NCBI GenBank assembly: GCA_900551325.1
Contig: URVM01000005.1
Coordinates: 124,001 to 188,000, forward strand
Length of the DNA: 64,000 nt
Origin: an uncultured Eubacteriales bacterium
Lineage (GTDB): Bacteria; Bacillota; Clostridia; Lachnospirales; Cellulosilyticaceae
Direction: 5' to 3'
The notes under the pieces were generated by a model, which was given only the letters and a program-made list of their open reading frames with translations, made no database searches and had not been told where the DNA came from. A program made the position numbers and the translations under genes. The stretch's first letter is position 1; each line of letters begins with the position of its first letter. Of this stretch, positions 51,138-58,523 are shown piece after piece.

Positions 51138-52071
51138 CTATTCACTCTTATAATACCCTTCTGGTATAATATGCGGTCCTATAACTTCTTTCATTACAAG
51201 TTCTTTAAATATTTCAAACAGCTTAGGATTATATGTATGGGCAAATTTGCTCATTTCTTCTATGGCTTCTTCAGCTGTTCTAGCTTTTTGATAAGGCCTA
51301 GAAGTGGTAATCGCATCAAAGGTATCTACAATAGCAATAATTTGAGATTCAATGGGTATCTCCTCTCCTTTTAAACCATCAGGATAACCAGAACCATCAT
51401 AACGTTCATGGTGATACATGGCTATCTTACTTACCTGGTCATCTATATTAAAATCATTTTTTAAGATATCATAACTATAAAGTGTATGATTATTCATTAT
51501 CTGTCTTTCTTCAGGGGTAAAATACCCTGGTTTTAGCAAAATTTCATCAGGAATTTTACATTTTCCAATATCATGTACATGGGCTGCTCGCATTAAGTGA
51601 ATGACTGATATGTTTTCTTCCTTTAAATAGCTTGCTAGCTTCTGAGCATATAGACCTACACGTTCACAATGTCCTTTTGTATAATGATCTTTATTTTGTA
51701 TTTCCATCATTATTTTTCTAAGTTTGTTGTCTACTTCACAAACTTCATCATACTCGCCCTGACTAGAAAAAGTTATAAGTTGACAAGCTGTTCTTGCATA
51801 TACTGTAAAGGACTTTTCTAACTGATTATGATATAGGCAGTCTCCTTCTTTAAGAATCACTGTATCTTCCCCATCTTGATATTCTAATTCCCCTTTTAAA
51901 ATATAAATAAACTCTACCCCTTTTTTCATTATCAAGAGGAGATACAATAATGCCTCCCTTCTCCCAAATGTTTGCGAGTACAACTTCTAAGTCTTTATGT
52001 TTCATTAATAAATTTAAACTATTCTCCTCATATATCTCATTACTACTTGTCCTTCTTACTAGCCCCTTCAT
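51138..52071 (-). pseudogene. Cupin-HD-GYP cyclic-di-GMP phosphodiesterase, frameshifted
   Basis: The start at 52071 has an ideal AGGAGG site. The first 55 codons (LEVVLANIWEKGGIIVSPLD and on) run into a homopolymer of six A on the minus strand (51921-51926), after which the sensible continuation VEFIYILKGELEYQDGED is in the +1 frame. Five A, or eight, would restore a single frame. Downstream is a complete cupin-like sensor and HD-GYP domain: HVHDIGKCKIPDEIL and HHERYDGSGYPDGLKG. The separate second frame alone would lack a normal start. It may be a pseudogene, a sequencing error, or a phase-variable gene. Confidence 0.75.
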
Positions 52072-52261
52072 AAGTTCCTCCTAAACATAGTTTTAAATGA
52101 AATAATATACCTAATATTCAAATATTAATCTTTAATTTAAAATTATTCTATCACCATTTTCATGCTTGTGTATAGTACCTATACTCAATGTAACACTTTT
52201 ATTCTACTTAAAACATAAATTTACTATTTAAAATCCTGCCTCGCCTATTAAAAGTTTTAAC

Positions 52262-52324
52262 AAAAAAAGATAGAAATAAAATTCCTAGAATACATTACCT
52301 TAAGAACCTATTTCTATCTTTTTA
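52262..52324. terminator. Terminator after the long sigma-factor gene
   Basis: AAAAAGATAGAAATA pairs with TATTTCTATCTTTTT across a loop of about 30 bases. A-run and T-run ends are compatible with either direction. It is the only feature seen in the 52072-52389 gap. Confidence 0.7.
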
Positions 52325-52389
52325 TTTAACTTATATTTTCTTTTTGCCTAAATAAGCTTAAGTTTATTTTACCTTATATATTTATAACT

Positions 52390-54018
52390 TTACCTATTAG
52401 ATACAACAAGCATAGTCAAAACTTTTTTCTGCTCTTCTGTTGGTAATTTTAGCTTACCGTTATTTACAAGCACTTTAGCACAGTGTAATAAGAACCATCC
52501 ATCTGCATGAAACATAAACTGTAGGCCATAACTTTGCATCTTTTGAAGATGTTTAGGGGTTTGGGCTAAAACCGCTTTTACATAAGGTAGCTTTAGTTCA
52601 TTAAATCTATCTTTATATCGTTCTTTTAGTTTTTCTCCTATTTGTAGTAGCTTATTCTTTGTCTCATCATTATATATGCAGACTACTTTAAAATTAGCCT
52701 TAACTTGATTGTTACAATCTTTTTCTATTTGGATATATCCCTTTTCTGCCATATAAGTGTATTCGTCTATAGATAATTTATCTCCATCTAGTAGCCTTCT
52801 AAATAGATTCAAATCTCTACTAATGTTTTTTTGATAACTATCATCTACACGTTTTGTAGACCACTCACTATCAATTTGCCATAACATTAAGTCCCCTGTA
52901 CTATTCCAACAAGGTCCACACCACTTCTTTATGTCTTCAAAATATTTGGGTACTATTATATCAGGATGAATAATAGATGCATAAGCAATATTTTGCCCTC
53001 CATCTGGTCTTCTAGTAGTAGCTTCCTCAAATGTTATTTTTTCTTCTATTAATTTTTCACCACTTACCGCTGCAATATAAAAAATTATAGTCCACATTAA
53101 AAAGTTAGTATCTTCATCTGGATAGTAGAGGCCTTTATCCTTTAATAATTCACTATTTATTAATTCATCAAATAATGCATTAGCATAAAGGGTAGCAGCT
53201 TCTTCATAAACTTGACTTTGTAGTTTACTTATTTGGGCAGTGTTTTCATCAATTATCATGTTAGATAAATATTTTTTCCCTTGTTTTAGTAAAAATCCAT
53301 ATTCCTCTAAAAATTCTACCTCAGTCTCTACATACACAGGTGATACTCCTAAACAATCTGCTATCTCATTAATTGTCTTTCCTTCTTTCCATACACAATA
53401 AGCTATATTTTGTGAAAGTGTACTACGAAAAAAGTTAGAAATTCCTCCCATATCTCCTATGGATCCATTCTGCCCCATTAAATCAAATTTGATAGGATTA
53501 AATCTAAGTTCTTTTACATCTCTCATCTTTTCCATCCCCTTCTTTATTTCAGATTTTGCTTCAAACAAATGCCATTTTACAGTTCCAATAGACAAGCCTA
53601 ATATTTTTGCAATCTCTTCTTGTTTTTTGCCTTCATAATAATATAAGACAACTATTTTTCTTTGCATTTTTGAAAGATAAGCTATTTCACTTTGTATCCG
53701 TTTAATGTCTTCTCTTTGAATTAACCCTTGACACATATCTTCTTCATTTATTAATCCTTCAGCAACTTCATCAATACAAATACCTATTCCTTTTCTAGCC
53801 TTCCCCCTATAGTAATTAGCTAGCATATTATTTGCAATACGCCATATAAAAGCATTTGTATTACTTACTTCTTGGATTATCAAAGAATTATATATTTTTA
53901 AGGCTATTTCCTGAGTTAAATCTTCTGCATCTTGTAAACTAGCTGTTTTTGTAAGTGTAAATCCATAAATTTTCTTTAAATTTTCATTCAATACTTGTTC
54001 CGCTTGTTTTCTCTTCAT
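52390..54018 (-). CDS. ECF-type sigma factor with a 370-residue C-terminal extension
   Basis: A 542-aa protein. Residues 1-165 form a normal ECF sigma factor: region 2 (ASLQDAEDLTQEIALKIYN, FIWRIANNMLANYYR) and region 4 (MQRKIVVLYYYEGKKQEEIA, LSIGTVKWHLFEA). After a linker (165-200) comes a second HTH-like segment (about 203-250, GKTINEIADCLGVSPVYV). A long alpha/beta region to residue 542 follows that I do not recognise; it includes WCGPCWNST and HADGWFLLHCAK. No anti-sigma gene is adjacent, so the extension may be the sensory or inhibitory part in cis. Confidence 0.8.
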   Translation of the reverse strand: MKRKQAEQVLNENLKKIYGFTLTKTASLQDAEDLTQEIALKIYNSLIIQEVSNTNAFIWRIANNMLANYYRGKARKGIGICIDEVAEGLINEEDMCQGLIQREDIKRIQSEIAYLSKMQRKIVVLYYYEGKKQEEIAKILGLSIGTVKWHLFEAKSEIKKGMEKMRDVKELRFNPIKFDLMGQNGSIGDMGGISNFFRSTLSQNIAYCVWKEGKTINEIADCLGVSPVYVETEVEFLEEYGFLLKQGKKYLSNMIIDENTAQISKLQSQVYEEAATLYANALFDELINSELLKDKGLYYPDEDTNFLMWTIIFYIAAVSGEKLIEEKITFEEATTRRPDGGQNIAYASIIHPDIIVPKYFEDIKKWCGPCWNSTGDLMLWQIDSEWSTKRVDDSYQKNISRDLNLFRRLLDGDKLSIDEYTYMAEKGYIQIEKDCNNQVKANFKVVCIYNDETKNKLLQIGEKLKERYKDRFNELKLPYVKAVLAQTPKHLQKMQSYGLQFMFHADGWFLLHCAKVLVNNGKLKLPTEEQKKVLTMLVVSNR

Positions 54019-54344
54019 TTTTTCCTCCGTAAAGCACTTTACACTTATATAGACACCAAAATTCTAAAAAGGTTGGGAGATTATTAAAATATTATATTTC
54101 ATTTTCAAGTATCTTTATATATCTTGTATCTTTTCTAATACATATTATTAATTATAACTATCTCTCCCTTACCTATAAAAAGATAGAATCCTTAAACTTT
54201 CTTTCAGTTTAATTAACTCCAACAATCATTGCTTCCTTAAGTGTTACTTTTTAGGACTTATAAATATTTTAATCAAATAGGCGACAGTAAGATGAGGCAC
54301 CTCCTATGTTAATCATAAGAAACTATTAATTTTTCATGATTATG

Positions 54345-54373
54345 TTGACATAAAAGGTATTATTTGTTATCTT
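54345..54373 (+). promoter_or_regulatory. Sigma-A promoter for the tandem GGCT lipoprotein gene
   Basis: TTGACA (54345-54350), 17-bp spacer, TATCTT (54368-54373), giving a 5' untranslated leader of about 120 bases. The rest of the 54019-54499 gap is AT-rich; no other gene or clear riboswitch is seen. Confidence 0.7.
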
Positions 54374-54499
54374 AAAAAAGTTGTCATTGTACAGTTATAT
54401 TTAACTTAATATTTACAAAGGCAAAACATACATATAAAACTCATTAAATATTTAGTATAAGTAAACTGATACAAACTGAAAGGAGATTGAATAAATATT

Positions 54500-55405
54500 A
54501 TGAAAAAAAATTTATTAGTATCTTTGTTAGCAATAATCATACTTGCTCTAACTGGATGTAGTACCCCTAAAGAAGATGTTAAACAGGTATTCGTCTATGG
54601 AAGTTTAAGAAGTGACATGTTTAACTATGATACTTATTTAGACGGTAAAGTTGAAGAAAATAAAAAGGCTACAATTAAAGGAGATTTATTCCATTTAGAT
54701 AACAAAGGTTACCCAGCAGTAGTCCCAGGAGAGGGCAAAGTTATTGGTGAATTGATGTCATTTACAGACTTTGAATCTACATTAAAAGATTTAGATGAGT
54801 TAGAAGCTTATGTAGAAGGCGAAGAAGCTGAAAATGAGTATAATAGAAAAGTTGTAGATGTAATACTTGAAGATGGTAGTGTAGAGAAAGCATATTACTA
54901 TGAGTATAACCCATCTGCAGACTACAACAAAGATGATCAATTAGTCCCAGTTGAAAATGGTGACTGGAAATCTTATATGGACAATATGGAGATTGAAAGA
55001 GTCTTTGTTTATGGAAGTTTAAGAAGTGATATGTTCAATTATGAAACTTACTTAGATGGTAAAGTCAAAGAGAATGTAAAAGGCACAATAGAAGGAGATT
55101 TATTCCATATAGAAAATAAAGGCTATCCAGCAGTAGTTCCAGGAGAGGGCGAAGTTGTTGGTGAATTAATGTCGTTTAACGATTTTGAATCTGTACTAAA
55201 AGAACTTGATGAGTTAGAAGCCTATGAAAAAGGTAATGAAGGTGAAAATGAGTATAATAGAAAGATCGTAAATGTAAAGATTGCAGAAGGCACTGTTCTA
55301 AAAGCATATTACTATGAATACAATCCATCTGCTGATTACAACAAAGATGATCAATTAATTCCTGTTGAAAATGGTGACTGGAAACAATATATGGAAAATA
55401 AATAA
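54500..55405 (+). CDS. Lipoprotein with two tandem gamma-glutamylcyclotransferase-like domains
   Basis: A 301-aa lipoprotein: signal segment 1-19 and lipobox LTGC with cysteine 20. Residues 28-160 and 166-301 are near-duplicate AIG2/GGCT-like (BtrG-fold) domains. Each begins FVYGSLRSDMFNY, contains KGYPAVVPGEG and the catalytic-type glutamate in LDELEAY, and ends NPSADYNKDDQL, VPVENGDW or IPVENGDW. Cytosolic relatives release 5-oxoproline from gamma-glutamyl compounds; an exported tandem form is unusual. The duplicated DNA units (about 54583 and 55002 onward) differ mostly at third positions, so the copies are under selection. Confidence 0.85.
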   Translation: MKKNLLVSLLAIIILALTGCSTPKEDVKQVFVYGSLRSDMFNYDTYLDGKVEENKKATIKGDLFHLDNKGYPAVVPGEGKVIGELMSFTDFESTLKDLDELEAYVEGEEAENEYNRKVVDVILEDGSVEKAYYYEYNPSADYNKDDQLVPVENGDWKSYMDNMEIERVFVYGSLRSDMFNYETYLDGKVKENVKGTIEGDLFHIENKGYPAVVPGEGEVVGELMSFNDFESVLKELDELEAYEKGNEGENEYNRKIVNVKIAEGTVLKAYYYEYNPSADYNKDDQLIPVENGDWKQYMENK

Positions 55406-55434
55406 AAATTGAGAGCAATTTGCTCTCAATTTTT
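55404..55434 (+). terminator. Terminator of the tandem GGCT lipoprotein gene
   Basis: Perfect 14-bp arms (AAAAATTGAGAGCA and complement), 3-base loop and T-rich tail, starting within the stop codon. Confidence 0.88.
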
Positions 55435-55501
55435 ATTTATTTTATTTCTCTTATTATCTATAGTCTCTATTATTACCTATAATTCCCATCTTATATTATC
55501 T

Positions 55502-56377
55502 TTATCTTTTTATGCCTATCTTTATCTTCCCTGTATTATATAAAAACATAAAAATAGCCATGCCACAGATAATTATATATCCTAGCATACTATAAATATC
55601 TGGAATTTGTCCAAATAATAAAAAGCCTAGTATGGCAGCAAAAATAATTTGAGAATAATCATACACTGAAATTTCTTTAGCTGGTGCATAGCAATACGCT
55701 GCTGTAATAGCAAACTGACCACCTGCTGCTGCAAGACCTGCTAAAAGCAAGTAAATTACCTGTATTCTTGACATAGGGTGAAAATCAAAAATTAGAAAAG
55801 GTAAAGTGGCTAGACATGAAAAACTAGAGAAGAAGAAAACAATAAAAGGCCCCTTTTCTCCTCTTTGACCTAAAATTCTTACGAATGTATAGGCTATACC
55901 TGCCGCCATACCACCTGCAAAACCTGATAAGGCAGGAATAAGTGCTACATTTTGAAAACTCGGCTTAATAATAAATAGACTTCCTACAAATGCTATCCCT
56001 ACAGAAAGTGCCTGTACCCAATCTACTCTTTCTTTCAAGAGTATAAAACTAAATAAAATAGCAAAGAAAGGTGACATTTTATTTAGCATAGATGCATCTG
56101 CTAAAACAAGTTTGTCAATAGCATAAAAATTACATAGAATACCTATTGTGCCAAAGGTTGAGCGTAAAATTAAGGCTTTTAAATTCTCCTTTTTATAAGA
56201 AAATCCTATACCACTTCTTTGTAGCACAATAGCTGCAAAAATAAGTGCTACAAAATTACGAAAGAAACTTTTTTGTATAGAAGGTAAATCTCCTGCTAAT
56301 TTTACAAAAGTATTCATAAACGCAAAACTTAAGGCTGATAGTAAAATATACAATATACCTTTGTACTTTTGATTCAT
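55502..56377 (-). CDS. DMT-superfamily (EamA) transporter
   Basis: A 291-aa protein with ten hydrophobic segments in two EamA repeats (about 5-135 and 150-285). Typical elements are GIGFSYKKENLKALILRSTFG and FILLKERVDWVQALSVGIAFVG. It probably exports or imports a small metabolite; the substrate is unknown. The ATG at 56377 has GGAGGT 8 bases upstream; an in-frame TTG at 56392 overlaps that site. Confidence 0.87.
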   Translation of the reverse strand: MNQKYKGILYILLSALSFAFMNTFVKLAGDLPSIQKSFFRNFVALIFAAIVLQRSGIGFSYKKENLKALILRSTFGTIGILCNFYAIDKLVLADASMLNKMSPFFAILFSFILLKERVDWVQALSVGIAFVGSLFIIKPSFQNVALIPALSGFAGGMAAGIAYTFVRILGQRGEKGPFIVFFFSSFSCLATLPFLIFDFHPMSRIQVIYLLLAGLAAAGGQFAITAAYCYAPAKEISVYDYSQIIFAAILGFLLFGQIPDIYSMLGYIIICGMAIFMFLYNTGKIKIGIKR

Positions 56378-56546
56378 CTTTTGTACCTCCAATCACTTAG
56401 TATTATAGCACATCTTTTCATCCCTATTCATCTTTATATTATATTACCTAGTCTCACTTCTCTTACTCTAGTTCATCCATTCTATTTTTTATATTGTTAA
56501 ATTAATCTTAGATTTTATTAGACTGTCATTATAGTTACCCATTTCT

Positions 56547-56600
56547 TATAACATGAAAGTGCCAACTGATTACTTGCAGTGGGCACTTTCATGTTATAAA
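56547..56600. terminator. Long hairpin downstream of the hydrolase operon
   Basis: TTATAACATGAAAGTGCC and its exact complement enclose 18 bases that pair only partly (AACT/AGTG). The T-run is weak, so termination is likely but not certain. Confidence 0.65.
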
Positions 56601-56620
56601 AATAATCTATTGTTTTCCTT

Positions 56621-56827
56621 TTACTCTTGCAGTTGTTTATTTAAAAGAAATATATTCTCTATTTTATTCCCCTGTTCATCGTAGCAGGTTACTCCTGCTC
56701 CTGTTATATACCCTTTTGTATTCCTATCAAGTACACTTCCTTGTATTTCTAAAAGTGCTTCTTCATTCATAGGTAGCTCTACTTCTTTTGTCTCATGGTC
56801 TTTATCACATACAATTTTTATTTTCAT
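56621..56827 (-). CDS. Small hypothetical protein (68 aa)
   Basis: An unrecognised small soluble protein (MKIKIVCDKDHETKEVELPM onward) with a beta-rich pattern and one GAGVTCYDEQGN loop. I chose the ATG at 56827, which has AAAGGAG at proper distance; the in-frame ATG at 56848 includes that site in the coding part. It is the last gene of a probable three-gene operon with the alpha/beta hydrolase (31 bases upstream). Confidence 0.6.
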   Translation of the reverse strand: MKIKIVCDKDHETKEVELPMNEEALLEIQGSVLDRNTKGYITGAGVTCYDEQGNKIENIFLLNKQLQE

Positions 56828-56858
56828 TTTATCTTCTCCTTTATCCATTAAATAAACT

Positions 56859-57824
56859 CTATTCTATAGTAAGGTGTTTATTTAAAAAGTTAGTTACCGT
56901 CTTTGTGTATAAATCAGGGTCCATTTCTGCTGAGGCAGCATGTCCTGCTTCTTTTACTACCAACTTTTCCTTTTCACAATTTGCTGCTTCATAAACCTTA
57001 TCTAGCATAAAGAAAGGAACAAATGTGTCTTTTTCACCATGGATAAATAAAATAGGTGTAGTAGATTTTGCTACTTGTTTCACAGCGGAAGCTTCCGAAA
57101 TCCAATAGCCTGCTAGAACTCTTGTTGCAATATTCGCTGCAAATAAGACTGGCTGTGGAGGTACTTTAGACACTTCTTTTAAAATATAGGAGAATTCTTC
57201 CCAAGCTGAACTATAACCACAATCTTCTATAATAGCCTTCACTTGATTGGGCAAGGATTCCCCTGAAGCCATCATAACTGTGGCACCTCCCATGGATACA
57301 CCGTAGAGTACAATTTGTATATTAGGATCTTTTTCAATAAGTAAGTTGACCCAGTGGGTTAAATCTAACCGATCATCCCATCCCATACCTACATAGTCCC
57401 CTTCACTCTCCCCATGTCCTCTTAAATCTGGTATAAGCATATTAAAACCTGATTGATAATAAACCTTTGCGCATCTTGCCATATCAAGGCCATTCCCCAT
57501 ATAACCATGTACACCAACAATCCATATATTAGATGGTTTTGGATTTTCCACTACATAGGCATGTAAACGCAAGTTATCCCTTGAATTTATATACCAATCT
57601 TCATAGCTTATATCTTCTTTGAACCATCTATTTGCCTCTTCTTTTACCGGATCCGTATTTTCACCTGCTACTGATTGAAAAAGCATCTCTTTAGAAGTTG
57701 TAGGATTAAGAGCCATTTCATAAAAATACCAACCTACTCCAACAAAACCAATGCTTCCTAGAACAACTAAACCAATTAATAATCCAATAAGTACTTTTTT
57801 ACGTGAATAGACTCTTTTTTTCAT
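56859..57824 (-). CDS. Membrane-anchored alpha/beta hydrolase
   Basis: A 321-aa protein with an N-terminal membrane segment (about 10-33) and an extracellular alpha/beta-hydrolase domain. The nucleophile elbow is GVSMGGATVMM (serine near residue 176), the acid is in FIHGEKDTFVP and the histidine in EAGHAASAE. The pattern VVGVHGYMGNGLDMA holds the oxyanion region. It resembles YqkD/BAAT-like hydrolases of Firmicutes and probably acts on an ester or peptide outside the membrane. It begins 5 bases after the 173-aa protein gene. Confidence 0.88.
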   Translation of the reverse strand: MKKRVYSRKKVLIGLLIGLVVLGSIGFVGVGWYFYEMALNPTTSKEMLFQSVAGENTDPVKEEANRWFKEDISYEDWYINSRDNLRLHAYVVENPKPSNIWIVGVHGYMGNGLDMARCAKVYYQSGFNMLIPDLRGHGESEGDYVGMGWDDRLDLTHWVNLLIEKDPNIQIVLYGVSMGGATVMMASGESLPNQVKAIIEDCGYSSAWEEFSYILKEVSKVPPQPVLFAANIATRVLAGYWISEASAVKQVAKSTTPILFIHGEKDTFVPFFMLDKVYEAANCEKEKLVVKEAGHAASAEMDPDLYTKTVTNFLNKHLTIE

Positions 57825-57829
57825 ATGCT

Positions 57830-58351
57830 CTATTCAAAAACATAATAAAGATTTTGATAAGGACAATATGTTTTTTCAGTACCACTTTCAATCACAGCTT
57901 CATTATAGATGAGTGCACGGCTTGACCAGAATTTTAAACTTCTTTCTAATTCTTCTTTAGAGGCAATACTACGATCTTCTGGCTCTTTCTCAGAAGGAAA
58001 ACCTGGATACATAGTAATAAAATCATAAGCATCTTCTTTTATTTCACTCTTTCTAAGTACGATTAGGACATTATTAGTTTCTATTGATGTACGCCCTTTT
58101 ACAAAGCGTGTATAAAGTTCTCTCTCTAAACGTTTAGCATAAACAATTTCATCCTCATCTGTTGTATCTACTAAATTGCAGTATCCAACCTTTTCATCTA
58201 GAGCAATACTTATTACTTCAGAAGGCTTACTAAGATTTTCTAGAAATCCCTGAGCTTTTATTTGTTCAAAAGTCTCATACCAGCCTTTAAAAAATTCATC
58301 ATTATGGCATAGCATATGACTTTTTGCATGTTCACTAATTATAATTTCCAT
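57830..58351 (-). CDS. Hypothetical protein (173 aa)
   Basis: I do not recognise the family with certainty. The order HAKSHM at the N-terminus, YTRFVKGRTSIETNNVLIVLRK in the middle and YDFITMYPGFPSEKEPEDRS later resembles the histidine, Arg/Lys and aromatic-Tyr-Pro-Gly pattern of BECR-fold ribonuclease toxin domains, but it is shorter on hallmarks and has no toxin delivery parts. It has a good AAAGGAG site and heads the operon with the alpha/beta hydrolase. Function unknown. Confidence 0.55.
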   Translation of the reverse strand: MEIIISEHAKSHMLCHNDEFFKGWYETFEQIKAQGFLENLSKPSEVISIALDEKVGYCNLVDTTDEDEIVYAKRLERELYTRFVKGRTSIETNNVLIVLRKSEIKEDAYDFITMYPGFPSEKEPEDRSIASKEELERSLKFWSSRALIYNEAVIESGTEKTYCPYQNLYYVFE

Positions 58352-58523
58352 TCTATTCTCCTTTGCTAGTTAAATTTTTTCGTCTCTTTATAGTATGGTT
58401 TTTTTATATCTATTTATAAGGAAACTTTATAAAAATCTCCCCTATTTAAAATAAGTTTTACCTTATCCTAGTAGAGGAGATTTTATATGACATATTTTAA
58501 TTATTTACCAATACTTTGGCAAT

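Noticed and set aside
54500..55405. Tandem duplication as an assembly artefact
   Set aside because: The two halves differ at many, mostly third-codon positions and at several residues, so they are old, real copies.
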